Shown in pieces: positions 17,728 to 26,124 of a stretch of DNA of 64,000 nt. The first letter of the stretch is position 1. The number at the start of each line of letters is the position of its first letter. The position numbers and the translations under genes are program-made. Source of the stretch: Paenibacillus glacialis (GTDB taxonomy: Bacteria; Bacillota; Bacilli; Paenibacillales; Paenibacillaceae). The DNA is taken from positions 172,454 through 236,453 of the forward strand of contig NZ_LVJH01000074.1 of the NCBI RefSeq assembly GCF_001637205.1, read 5' to 3'. The notes beneath the pieces were generated by a model. The model was not told the DNA's origin. It ran no database searches and was given only the letters and a program-made list of their open reading frames with translations.

Positions 17728-18912
17728 TTATTTTAACAGACTTGCCGAGTCCCATGTGAATTTTCTCATTCGCCAACCCAGCTTTCCTGTAAAAATAATA
17801 TCTAAGCCCCATTGACGTGTCCATACCATTCCCTGCCCCGGACCTAAGGCAAAGCAGAAAAAGTCAATAAACCCCTTATGTGAGGGTGCCGGACGCCCTG
17901 CAATATCCGCCGACAAAATCTTTCCAAGCCTTGCCGCTTGAGCGGTCGCTTCCTTACACGTCTTCCCGTCCGCCCGTCCGCTAGCAGGGTCTACGATTCG
18001 CGCGCAGTCGCCGATACTGTATACACCCTGAGCCCCTTGAACCCGATAACTTGCATCTACGATCACGTATCCTTCCGGGGTGACCGGCAACCCAATGCTT
18101 TGCAGCATTGGATTGGGTAACAGCCCCAGCGTCCAGACACATAGGCCGACGGACATCGTTTCGCCGCTAGATAAGGTTAGCGTTCCCTCTTTCTCCTGTA
18201 ACACCCTGCTCCCATGTAAGATAGTTACGCCGCAAGCGTCAAGTGAACGTTCCAGTTTAAGTCCTACCTTAGCCGGACCTTCCGGGAAAAGCCTCTTGTT
18301 CGCGTTAAATAATTTCATCCTCACAGCCCCCGGGTCAAGTCCCAATTGTTTCGCATCTTCATGAATGAAATAAGCCAGTTCGGCAGATGTCTCGATGCCG
18401 CTTATGCCTGCTCCCGCAACGGCAATGGTCATTAATCTCTGACGCTCTTTCGCGTTTGTTTCCTTAACGGCCTTCTTTATATTTGCGCGCCACGCCTCTC
18501 GGATCTTCCACGCAGCGTCCAAACTCGCCAATGCCATCCCCCCCTGATCAGGGTCGGGTTGCCGCACGACGCTGCCGACCGCCAAAACGAGGATGTCATA
18601 TTTCATCGAATTCTCATTTCCTTCGGCATCCTGATAAATCAGCCTTCTTTCCCCTGATTCGATTTTCGTTACGGTAGCCTGAACGAATTCAACCCCCTCG
18701 GGAAACAACCTTGTCAGAGGTACAGTAATATCTTCGTCTCCGACCGCGGGCTTAAAAAGCAATACTTTGCGAAAGTGATAGGGGTTCTTGTCGATTAAAA
18801 TGAGTCGAAGTGTTCGTTTGCTTGCTTCACCCTTAAATATTTTTCGAATCGCTTTAACTGCATTAATGCCCGCATATCCTCCGCCAATGACGATGCATGT
18901 CAATTCTTTCAA
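17728..18912 (-). CDS. Type II NADH dehydrogenase-like FAD oxidoreductase
   Basis: About 394 residues. The N-terminal Rossmann motif GGGYAGINAVKAI binds FAD. AVAGAGISGIETSAELA (about residue 165) is the second dinucleotide-binding site, and GVYSIGDCARI is the C-terminal FAD contact. This order is typical of NDH-2/Ndh-like enzymes that pass electrons from NAD(P)H to quinones at the membrane. A GTG at 18921 is only 1 nt from AAGGAG; TTG at 18912 has 8 nt spacing and is the better start. It lies upstream of the ECF41 sigma gene and is the likely target of that sigma factor. Confidence 0.88.
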   Translation of the reverse strand: MKELTCIVIGGGYAGINAVKAIRKIFKGEASKRTLRLILIDKNPYHFRKVLLFKPAVGDEDITVPLTRLFPEGVEFVQATVTKIESGERRLIYQDAEGNENSMKYDILVLAVGSVVRQPDPDQGGMALASLDAAWKIREAWRANIKKAVKETNAKERQRLMTIAVAGAGISGIETSAELAYFIHEDAKQLGLDPGAVRMKLFNANKRLFPEGPAKVGLKLERSLDACGVTILHGSRVLQEKEGTLTLSSGETMSVGLCVWTLGLLPNPMLQSIGLPVTPEGYVIVDASYRVQGAQGVYSIGDCARIVDPASGRADGKTCKEATAQAARLGKILSADIAGRPAPSHKGFIDFFCFALGPGQGMVWTRQWGLDIIFTGKLGWRMRKFTWDSASLLK

Positions 18913-18943
18913 TGCAACCACTCCTTATTCTTTTTCCATATAA

Positions 18944-18970
18944 AACGAGATAAGGGATCGTTTTGTGACA
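18944..18970 (-). promoter_or_regulatory. ECF41-type promoter
   Basis: The minus strand has TGTCACA (18970-18964), a 16-nt spacer and CGTT (18947-18944), close to the known ECF41 consensus TGTCACA-N16/17-CGTC. It lies about 32 nt before the proposed TTG start of the oxidoreductase gene, so the sigma factor probably drives this gene and itself. Confidence 0.8.
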
Positions 18971-19170
18971 ACAACGATATGTCGACGACTGCCGATTATT
19001 TGTGCTTGAAAAATTCTGCTTCCGCCAAAGACTCTTTCCAAGTCTAGAAGTTGAAAGAAGCGGAAGCTAACACCAAAAAATTTAGCCGTCACTTGTGGCA
19101 CGGTTCACCGCTTTGTAGCTTGAGCAATACTGTCACATCTCATCAATTCATTCAGAACCATCAATATTAA

Positions 19171-19192
19171 GCACTCCACATGACTGGAGTGC
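19171..19192 (-). terminator. Hairpin after the SDR gene
   Basis: Perfect 8-bp stem GCACTCCA/TGGAGTGC with a 6-nt loop, 17 nt beyond the SDR stop, followed by TTAATATTG on the minus strand. It also carries the ACATG-GGAGTGCGGAA repeat seen at two other places. Confidence 0.55.
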
Positions 19193-19208
19193 GGAACATT
19201 ACGATATA

Positions 19209-19994
19209 TTAGTGACGTGTGCGTAGCATTCGTCCGACAATATAAAGCATTTGTTTTCTTGTGATGAAACGAGACATTTGAGCAGAGATATAGTTCTTAA
19301 ACCCTGGGATGACAAATACCTTTTTAGCTTGAAGTGAGCGAAGAGCAACATGAACCACATTTTCTGGTGTATCCCGTTTCCCTACAGATGCTTCATCTGC
19401 CCCCACAACATTGAAAAATTCTGTTTCCGTTGACCCAGGGCATAACGCAAGAAATTGTACTCCATGTTTTCGATTTTCCTCCCATAGTGCCTGTGTAAAT
19501 GATAATACGAAGGCTTTAGTAGCACCATATACGGCCATATTAGGAAGAGGTTGAAATCCTGCTGTTGAAGCTACGTTCATGATCACCCCACTTTTCCTTT
19601 TCAACATTTCTGGTAAAAATAAATGGGTAAGATCTACAACCGCCAATACATTAAGCATCACTTCTTCATGCTCCCTTAGGCCAGATAGTTGTTCAAATCG
19701 TCCATAAGTAGCGAATCCTGCATTATTAATTAGAAAATCAACACTCAGCCCACGTTCCTCACATTGTTGATAGACCTTGATTGGGGATCCTTCTTGAGAT
19801 AAGTCTGAAACAATCACTTCCGTTTGAATACCGTGCTCTTTTTGTAGTCTCTCTGCTAAAGCATTCAGTTTGACTTCCGAACGAGCGACTAGAATCAAGT
19901 GTCTTCCTTTTGCTGCCAATTCATGCGCAAACGCTTCACCAATGCCCGATGAAGCACCTGTAATCAACGTCCATTTAATTTGTGTTGGTATCAT
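19209..19994 (-). CDS. Short-chain dehydrogenase/reductase (SDR)
   Basis: About 261 residues. The cofactor motif TGASSGIGEAFA, the NNAG motif (LINNAGFATYG) and the catalytic Ser...YGATK (VYGATKAFV) define a classical SDR; the YGATK Tyr/Lys pair is intact. The C-terminus is extended and basic, as in SDRs of the DltE/YqjQ type. The substrate is unknown. ATG 19994 follows AGGAG; a longer frame reaches 20039 but adds an unlikely Cys/Lys-rich leader. It is divergent from a TetR-family gene that probably controls it. Confidence 0.85.
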   Translation of the reverse strand: MIPTQIKWTLITGASSGIGEAFAHELAAKGRHLILVARSEVKLNALAERLQKEHGIQTEVIVSDLSQEGSPIKVYQQCEERGLSVDFLINNAGFATYGRFEQLSGLREHEEVMLNVLAVVDLTHLFLPEMLKRKSGVIMNVASTAGFQPLPNMAVYGATKAFVLSFTQALWEENRKHGVQFLALCPGSTETEFFNVVGADEASVGKRDTPENVVHVALRSLQAKKVFVIPGFKNYISAQMSRFITRKQMLYIVGRMLRTRH

Positions 19995-20233
19995 TTTTTC
20001 ATCTCTCCTAAATTTACACTTTTCGAAACACTGTTTCATTATGAATCACTATATCTAAAACGGGGTTATTTTGTCAAATAGTGCTTGATAGAGCAACAAG
20101 GCCATTGCTTTATTAATTTCATGTACATGTGTAATCCTTTTTATGTTCGCAATTTACCATTCAAAACAGTAAAATAAGCTTTAGAGAAGAAGGGTATTTT
20201 TGAAAAACTAATGTTCTAAGGGTGTGAAATTAC

Positions 20234-20887
20234 ATGCATAATTCGTCCAAAATGCCTTCCATAGATGCTCGTACAGTTACAACCTACCCAAAGGCCAAAC
20301 TTCAGCATACCGAAATGTTGAAACTTAACATTATAGAAGCTGCTGCATCGATTATGCAGGAACACGGTCCTGAAGCCGTAACCATTCGCAGGGTCGCTGA
20401 AAAGATGGAATGTCCAACAAAAATGATTTATAACTTGTTTGGGAGTAAGGAAGGTTTGGCTAAACGACTTTTCCTAGAAGGATGCAAATTGTTATCTGCT
20501 GCCTTTCAATCAGTTCCAGAACAAGCAGATCTTGCACTATATCTTCGCGATCTTGGACAAGCTTATTGGGATTTCTCACGAAATTATACCAGTTACTATA
20601 TGGTGATGTTTGGTGGAGCCTTTAGCGAATTCAAACCAGAAGAAGAAAGTTTACAGGCTATTGTAACAGCTTTACAACAAGTGATCATCATTATTACAAA
20701 AGCCATTGAGCAAGGACTTATTTCCGAGAAGGACCCCATACTTGTTGTTAACCTTGTCTGGGCCTCGCTGCACGGTACAATTCACCTGCATTTAGGAGGA
20801 CACATTCAACATGAAGCAACAGCTAAAATGTTGTATGATAAATCTTTATCGAATTTAATTCATACATTCTTTCGGAGTGATAACTAA
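20234..20887 (+). CDS. TetR/AcrR-family regulator
   Basis: 217 residues. The N-terminal helix-turn-helix is at about 30-75 (AAASIMQEHGPEAVTIRRVA followed by MIYNLFGSKEGLAKRLF). The C-terminal ligand domain (about 85-210) resembles the TetR_C_13/WHG type. It is transcribed away from the SDR gene across a 240-bp gap, the usual layout for a repressor and its target. A hairpin terminator follows. Confidence 0.88.
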   Translation: MHNSSKMPSIDARTVTTYPKAKLQHTEMLKLNIIEAAASIMQEHGPEAVTIRRVAEKMECPTKMIYNLFGSKEGLAKRLFLEGCKLLSAAFQSVPEQADLALYLRDLGQAYWDFSRNYTSYYMVMFGGAFSEFKPEEESLQAIVTALQQVIIIITKAIEQGLISEKDPILVVNLVWASLHGTIHLHLGGHIQHEATAKMLYDKSLSNLIHTFFRSDN

Positions 20888-20901
20888 ATCAGTAAAAAAA
20901 T

Positions 20902-20941
20902 ATAAGCCGCTATCTTGGAATACTCCATTGATGGCGGCTTA
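20902..20941 (+). terminator. Terminator after the tetR gene
   Basis: ATAAGCCGCTATC pairs with GATGGCGGCTTAT (one G-U pair) and is followed by TTATA. Confidence 0.75.
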
Positions 20942-20999
20942 TTTATACCACTTATGTTACAGGCGCGGTTAATGCCTAGTATTCACCTGATTTCACCCT

Positions 21000-22790
21000 T
21001 TAAGGATAACTTAGACCAAAATTTCTCGGATAATTCGTATTTATGGTTACTGGTAATTTCCCCTTAGGATTTGAACCAAATATGACCTTAACAGCTGCTT
21101 CCCAGGATACCGGAATGGGTGTTATCCAATACCAATTATCCAATGCATAAGCTGATATATAAGCCTTAACATCAGGATATCCCAAAAGGTCGCCAGGGCT
21201 ACCGAGAGAGACAGCAACCACAGGCTTCCCAGTTGCAATTAGTCCGTTCACCATATCAATTTGCCCTTGAGGTATTGCCTGATCTGACTTCGTAAATACA
21301 AGAATCCGATCAGCGTTCTTAGCCAGCTCAACCGCTCTTTCAATAGCCGACGCCGAAGCATTCAATGCTTCACCTGATGCTTCAGCTACTTGAAAAGAAA
21401 TGACTTCTCCCTTACTTACTTTCCTTACGATCTCCGCAATTTCCTCTGCATAAGCCATACTAACGACAAGAGTTGTTTTACTTACTTCAGGATCAAATGG
21501 TAGAATATTCTCATTCTTTACTAGTGTTATGGAATCCATTGCAATTCGCTCAGATTGTTCCCAATGTTCTTTGCTCCCTACGACTTGTGTTGCATTATCA
21601 ATGTCTACGAATCGATGATCAAACATGTTCAATTTCAATTTATAAGTAAGAATCCGTTCCACGGATTCATCTATTCGACTTCTCTCTAACTTGCCAGTCT
21701 GCAGTGCTTCATAAAGGGAATCTAACGTATCATATTGGTCGGATTCTGAACCATTTGCCATAACGATGTCTGCTCCAGCATTCACAGCCATAACTGCAGC
21801 TTCACCCGCTCCCCAATTGTTTGATATCGCTTGCATGACCATCGCATCCGTGACTATGATCCCTTTAAAACCCATATCATCTCTCAATAGTCCTGTGAGA
21901 ACTTTTTTCGAAAGGGTTGCAGGCAATTCAGGATCAATCGCATCAATAATAATATGTGATGTCATAATCGATTCAATGCCTTCGTCGATCACCGCCTGAA
22001 ATGGTGGAAGATGAACCGTTCGCAATACCTCTTCGCTGTACGATACTTTGGATAGTGCCGAATGGGTATCGAATCCTGTATCCCCATGCCCTGGAAAATG
22101 CTTGGCGCTGGATATAATCCCTTCGCTTTGATAACCCTTCACTTCTGCTATAGCCATATCGCTAACTAACTTCGTATTCTCACCAAAAGATCGAACACCA
22201 ATGACCGGATTCTGAAGGTTGGAGTTAACATCCACCACAGGAGAGAAGCTCCACTGGTAACCCATCGCTTTGGCCTCAACAGCCGTCACCCGTGCAGTTT
22301 GTTCGGCGTACTCGATGTTTTGTGTGGCCCCAATCGCCATCTGTCTTGGCAAGATTGTCGCTTCTCCTGGAACTCTCTGAGCAGCCCCATATTCCAGATC
22401 ACCAGAAATAAATATAGGGATACCTAATCTAGATTCTGATGCTAATTGTTGTAATTGATTATTAAGTCTAGCATTCTCGGCAGCAGTATCCATTCGTCTG
22501 TTTAAGAGAGCACTGCCCACATCATATTCCTTGATCATCTTCCTTGAAAACGAATCTGCTTGATCTGTAGGTGTATACATCACCAATTGACCTATCTTTT
22601 CTTTGTCATTCATTTGAGCTACAAGTTCTTTAGCCTTATCCTCATTGGACATTTCATTCCCGAGATTTTCAGTAATCGATGCACTTAGTTCCTTACTCTT
22701 TTCTTGGACATTAATCCGATTTATTGCGTACGTAGTAGCTGTTGCGATTACTAATATGGATGCGATTAAAATAACAAGTTTCTTTTTCAT
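21000..22790 (-). CDS. GH3 beta-N-acetylhexosaminidase, NagZ type, membrane-anchored or secreted
   Basis: About 596 residues. The N-terminus is a signal or anchor segment (KKKLVILIASILVIATATT). The GH3 barrel follows, with KHFPGHGDT and the later His of the NagZ acid/base loop (DTHSALSKV), and the nucleophile Asp in IIVTDAMVM. A second alpha/beta/alpha domain completes it, as in B. subtilis NagZ (YbbD). It should release GlcNAc from muropeptides or chitin-like glycans outside the membrane. ATG 22790 follows GAGGGGTG; the eight residues upstream of it are unlikely to be used. Confidence 0.88.
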   Translation of the reverse strand: MKKKLVILIASILVIATATTYAINRINVQEKSKELSASITENLGNEMSNEDKAKELVAQMNDKEKIGQLVMYTPTDQADSFSRKMIKEYDVGSALLNRRMDTAAENARLNNQLQQLASESRLGIPIFISGDLEYGAAQRVPGEATILPRQMAIGATQNIEYAEQTARVTAVEAKAMGYQWSFSPVVDVNSNLQNPVIGVRSFGENTKLVSDMAIAEVKGYQSEGIISSAKHFPGHGDTGFDTHSALSKVSYSEEVLRTVHLPPFQAVIDEGIESIMTSHIIIDAIDPELPATLSKKVLTGLLRDDMGFKGIIVTDAMVMQAISNNWGAGEAAVMAVNAGADIVMANGSESDQYDTLDSLYEALQTGKLERSRIDESVERILTYKLKLNMFDHRFVDIDNATQVVGSKEHWEQSERIAMDSITLVKNENILPFDPEVSKTTLVVSMAYAEEIAEIVRKVSKGEVISFQVAEASGEALNASASAIERAVELAKNADRILVFTKSDQAIPQGQIDMVNGLIATGKPVVAVSLGSPGDLLGYPDVKAYISAYALDNWYWITPIPVSWEAAVKVIFGSNPKGKLPVTINTNYPRNFGLSYP

Positions 22791-22814
22791 CGTTACACCC
22801 CTCTTCTCAATCAT

Positions 22815-23068
22815 ATGGGCTGCTGAAATAATCTCCCCATTAATTAAGTGAAATTCACTTTAATTAACATCTTTGGGATAGTGTAACACTCCTAAATTAT
22901 TGAAAACAATATCACAAATTAATGATTCTTTATAAATATCCATGTTTTAAAAAAATAATATGGTTGATTCAACCCTCCTTTAGAAGTTCAAGGATAGCAT
23001 CCAACAATTTCTGTTAACAAGGACTAAACGACGGAGATAGCCACTAATAAATTCACCTAAAACCAGAA
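22815..23068. other. Intergenic, no gene seen
   Basis: AT-rich sequence upstream of the GH3 gene, presumably containing its promoter. It includes TTAATTAAGTGAAATTCACT at 22840-22859, a possible operator palindrome around AGTGAAATTCACT. Confidence 0.4.
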
Positions 23069-23146
23069 AACCACGTCCTCTGGACGTGGTTGAATTATTT
23101 GTTTTGGCGAAAGCCTAGGGGGTTTAACCATTGCCTCATCGCTGCC
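23069..23146 (-). repeat. Degenerate tRNA-Ala 3' end plus terminator, copy 1 (possible att relic)
   Basis: On the minus strand the order is GGCAGCGATGAGG, CCCCCTAGGCT, then AATTCAACCACGTCC and a perfect 10-bp terminator hairpin (23069-23091). The same order appears in copy 3 (28235-28329), where the tRNA features are clearer. Here the CCA end has decayed. Confidence 0.45.
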
Positions 23147-23185
23147 CTCGATATCTCTGTCGATTCCAATATGCAGAATTTATGC

Positions 23186-23627
23186 TCAATATCCTTGCTT
23201 CTTTTGTTCATAATAATCACTCAAATCACTCAATTGTTGAGCAATTTGTATTGCTTCCATCCGTGAATTTGCAGGTGCAGAAATAACAAGATCCCTATCT
23301 GATTTATTATCACGATCAAGGGGTTCAAAAAAAACAAATTGTTAATTCATCAAAATTATCAATCATGATTGAACCAACAAATTTGGGATCCAAAAAAAAT
23401 CTTTTGTATAATTTTCCTTTGACAGAAATATTGATATTTTCTAAATAAGTTTCATCATTCACTCGAAATTGGACAGCAGCATACTCTTTATCTATTGTTC
23501 GGGGAATTCCCGGACCTCCCCCTAACCTCATAAATTCTAGTGAAGAAATGTTGACATGTATGTTAAGGAACAAGCAGAGGATTCTGGGATAGGCTTCTTT
23601 GAAAACAGAAATGCAATTGGTGCTCAT
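23186..23627 (-). pseudogene. Partner gene of a MerR-like regulator, frameshifted in a T8 tract
   Basis: The frame from 23627 reads ...KFVGSIMIDNFDELTICFF and stops. One base shift inside the eight-T run (23327-23334) continues as EPLDRDNKSDRDLVISAPAN and ends SDYYEQKKQGY at 23186, giving a coherent protein of about 147 residues. The start overlaps the MerR-like gene (ATGA). It is either a frameshift mutation, a sequencing error in the homopolymer, or phase variation by slippage. I do not recognise the family. Confidence 0.5.
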
Positions 23628-23887
23628 GTATCCATGTTCAGAGCTTCTTTAATTTGTGGAATAGATAATCCGTCTGCTTTCATTTTTTTAATCAGCAGAA
23701 TCCGCGTGACGGTTTCTTCTCTATTATATCTGCGTGTCAGATTCTCTTCCGCCTGTTCGAAAGGTAGCATACCCTCTTCTGTGTAAAATTTCAGTGTACT
23801 ATAGCGAGAATCCGTAAGCCGCACTAATTCCCCTATGGATACGAACTCAGAACTCAATATAGATTCCATGGAACGTTGTCTTGACAT
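23624..23887 (-). CDS. MerR-like DNA-binding protein, short
   Basis: 87 residues, essentially one winged-helix MerR-type domain: SIGELVRLTDSRYSTLKFYT, then a basic wing (RRYNREETVTRI) and a helix (KMKADGLSIPQIKEAL). It lacks the long dimerisation helix and effector domain of full MerR proteins. It overlaps the downstream gene by 4 bp and starts 15 bp after the upstream gene, so the three form an operon. Confidence 0.75.
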   Translation of the reverse strand: MSRQRSMESILSSEFVSIGELVRLTDSRYSTLKFYTEEGMLPFEQAEENLTRRYNREETVTRILLIKKMKADGLSIPQIKEALNMDT

Positions 23888-23902
23888 TATTGACCAACTC
23901 CT

Positions 23903-24895
23903 TTAAAGAGGGCGTTTCGGCATCAGACGCACGCCTTGAATTGGCACCTTCATCATAACGTAATGCGGCATCGCATCGTAAACCAAATTATCTATTTTAA
24001 TTGTCGAAAATGATCCTTTTTCTATCACTTTAACCTCATGACCATAGGACTCTAACCGCGTAATTACATCGTTCAGTCTTTGATTGGGATTGGAAAACCA
24101 AGCCTCCGTTTCAATAAAGACTGCTTTCGAGCGCTCAAGCATGGGAAAAAAGAAATTTATAGTGCTACCGATAGATGTCTTCACAAACCTTGTCTTCAAA
24201 TGAAGAAATTGTTTAATTCCTAACTCGATTCCGTGATGGATCTGGATTGGAAACAATGCTTTTGCCAGTAAAGCACTTTGATACAATTCATTCATTCTAG
24301 CATTCACCTTTTCTAACTCGCTCCGTGAGAAGAAATCATGCATACATCCGCTTTCACGAAGAAGCCAAAGCATACAAATGATCTCATCAGTTACAAAGCC
24401 ATCTTCCAAAATTTCTGCTCGAATATTCTCTGAAACCCTTGTATATGCATCAATATTACTACGATAATCTTTCATTTCAACGCCTGCGGAATCATAATAT
24501 AGGTCGCACCCCAAAAGACCAGGGATTTCTTCAAGCAAACTCAGTTCCTTTAGAGAATCTGACATCGCGTGCTCAAACTTTTTTAATTTTTTGTTAGAAA
24601 GATTGGAAGCCCTCTTCAACCACCATCTCAGATCGCCCTGTGCCCCATCTTTTTTGTGAATCAAGGATTGGATAACTGCTTCTCGATAGAGCGTTGGATG
24701 AGATGCATCACGTATATCTTTATGCAAAGTTAATTTATCCTCAGCTTCTGTAAAACCACTGTCTAAGTAGACTTCTAAAATAACTGCTGCTGCCATGGAA
24801 CGGAGCGCCACTTTCTTCACCGTAGTCATATGAATACTACTCTGTCCATTTAACGCCATCATCGAAAAACTTTGTGCCAATTTTAGATCTGTCAT
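23903..24895 (-). CDS. Uncharacterised protein, possibly GPP34-like
   Basis: 330 residues, mostly helical, no membrane segment. The N-terminal part (SFSMMALNG, then a block of ALRSMAAAVILEVYLDSGF, then WWLKRASN and a helix leading to LSLLEEIPGLLGCDLYY) has the spacing of GPP34/GOLPH3-like proteins, which in eukaryotes bind phosphoinositides; bacterial members are uncharacterised. The last 60 residues form a separate alpha/beta unit ending IQGVRLMPKRPL. It is the first gene of the operon with the MerR-like protein. The family assignment is tentative. Confidence 0.55.
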   Translation of the reverse strand: MTDLKLAQSFSMMALNGQSSIHMTTVKKVALRSMAAAVILEVYLDSGFTEAEDKLTLHKDIRDASHPTLYREAVIQSLIHKKDGAQGDLRWWLKRASNLSNKKLKKFEHAMSDSLKELSLLEEIPGLLGCDLYYDSAGVEMKDYRSNIDAYTRVSENIRAEILEDGFVTDEIICMLWLLRESGCMHDFFSRSELEKVNARMNELYQSALLAKALFPIQIHHGIELGIKQFLHLKTRFVKTSIGSTINFFFPMLERSKAVFIETEAWFSNPNQRLNDVITRLESYGHEVKVIEKGSFSTIKIDNLVYDAMPHYVMMKVPIQGVRLMPKRPL

Positions 24896-24970
24896 AACAA
24901 TCCACCCCTATTCATGATTTTTATTCATGCTGGCTGATGTTTACTTATGTAAGGAATCATTTGAATTTTA

Positions 24971-24995
24971 CTTACTACTTACTACTTACTACTTA
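24971..24995. repeat. 7-bp tandem repeat CTTACTA, 3.6 copies
   Basis: Directly visible microsatellite-like run upstream of the GPP34-like gene. Copy number could vary between strains. Confidence 0.8.
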
Positions 24996-25054
24996 ATATA
25001 TATCGTATTTGTATTAATTTGTCAATCAATTGCAGCTAACGTTAACATCAAAAA

Positions 25055-25099
25055 AACTGTCCTTTTTTATAGCTGTTACAGCTATAAAAAAGGACAGTT
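25055..25099. terminator. Near-perfect 22-bp palindrome, probably bidirectional terminator
   Basis: Positions 25055-25076 pair with 25078-25099; the stem includes an A/T-rich stretch giving six T on either strand. It lies 42 bp beyond the stop of the gene at 25142-25447. Confidence 0.7.
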
Positions 25100-25141
25100 A
25101 TCTTTAAATAATTGTTGTCGTATCCACAATCGATACGCTTT

Positions 25142-25447
25142 TTATTTACGTTCATACTCCTTGTTTGCTGTTTCCAACATGGATTTCCAATCAGCAAATT
25201 TTGTCTCCCGATTAACATGTCGATCAAAAAATTCATCAGGCAGATTATTGATATCTTCTTCTGAATTCACTTGAAAATTCCCTTTGATTAAAAACTCCTC
25301 GAAACTCTTGTAACTCGAATACTTACTCATGAACGTTTCATTAAATAAATCTTCTAAAGAAATCTGATTTGGATCTTCTTGATTCGTTTTCTGACCTTGT
25401 AAATCGATCATCAAATCTTCTAGTGACATTGGTTTTTGTCTTCTCAA
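25142..25447 (-). CDS. Small acidic protein of unknown function
   Basis: About 101 residues, acidic and soluble, beginning MRRQKPMSLEDLMIDLQGQK. The TTG start at 25447 is chosen because TAGGAG lies 7 nt upstream; the frame is open further, to 25516, but without a ribosome site. A repeated SLEDL motif (residues 8-12 and about 28-32) may be a short linear docking element. It stands alone and is followed by a strong palindrome. I do not recognise it. Confidence 0.6.
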   Translation of the reverse strand: MRRQKPMSLEDLMIDLQGQKTNQEDPNQISLEDLFNETFMSKYSSYKSFEEFLIKGNFQVNSEEDINNLPDEFFDRHVNRETKFADWKSMLETANKEYERK

Positions 25448-25601
25448 ATGACCACTCCTAATTTTAAAATGTTGTTTCAACCTATCTTGTGTATCCAAAC
25501 AACCATATCGATACAATCATCTTAACATCATATCATCTTTTCACTTTGAGTGGTGATAAACTCTCTCCACATATCATGAGTCAAATGACGACAATCCAAA
25601 C

Positions 25602-25648
25602 AAAAAAACGTCATCTCTGCCGTTTGAATTTAATGTATTGGTGGAATC
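25602..25648 (-). repeat. Degenerate tRNA-Ala 3' end plus terminator, copy 2
   Basis: The minus strand reads ATTCCACCAATACATTAAAT then TCAAACGG and ends in seven T after a weak hairpin. It matches copy 3 (CTCCACCAATATCTTAAAT then TCAAACC) over about 25 nt. Confidence 0.4.
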
Positions 25649-25664
25649 GCAATAAATTATAATA

Positions 25665-25702
25665 TTGACGCAAAATATAATAATGTATATATTATATATA
25701 CA
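25665..25702 (+). promoter_or_regulatory. Sigma-A promoter with overlapping GntR operator
   Basis: TTGACG (25665-25670), 17-nt spacer, TATATT (25688-25693). The palindrome TGTATATATTATATATACA (25684-25702) covers the -10 box. GntR/YtrA-type repressors bind such TA-rich palindromes, so autorepression of the downstream operon is likely. Confidence 0.8.
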
Positions 25703-25740
25703 CGGTAGATACTCTAATCACAGAAACGAAGTGACTGAAC

Positions 25741-26124
25741 ATGAAAATTATAATATCCAACGCATCAAGCGATCCAATTTACGTTCAAATTTTGAACCAG
25801 ATTAGACAGAGCATCTTGAGTGGGGAACTGCATGCAGGCGAAATACTTCCTTCCATTAGGCAGCTTTCCAAAGATTTGCAAGTTAGTGTAATTACAACTA
25901 AGCGTGTCTATGAAGAGTTGGAGAAAGAGAAGTTAATCGACTCTGTTGTAGGGAAGGGTTGTTTCGTATCAGGGGCAAATAAAGACTTTATTCGAGAGCA
26001 GCGCATGAAACTATTAGAAGAGAAAATGATAGAAATCATTCGAGAAAGTAAGGATTTAAGCATGAGTCAACAAGATTTAATCGATCATATAACACTATTA
26101 TTCGAGGAGGAACAAACCCCATGA
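25741..26124 (+). CDS. GntR-family regulator, YtrA subfamily
   Basis: 127 residues. An N-terminal winged helix (YVQILNQIRQSILSGELHAG, then LPSIRQLSKDLQVS) and a short dimerisation tail of about 50 residues, as in YtrA rather than the larger FadR or HutC types. YtrA regulators repress ABC transporter operons that respond to cell-wall antibiotics. It overlaps the ABC ATPase gene by 4 bp, and a clear operator lies 40 bp upstream. Confidence 0.92.
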   Translation: MKIIISNASSDPIYVQILNQIRQSILSGELHAGEILPSIRQLSKDLQVSVITTKRVYEELEKEKLIDSVVGKGCFVSGANKDFIREQRMKLLEEKMIEIIRESKDLSMSQQDLIDHITLLFEEEQTP

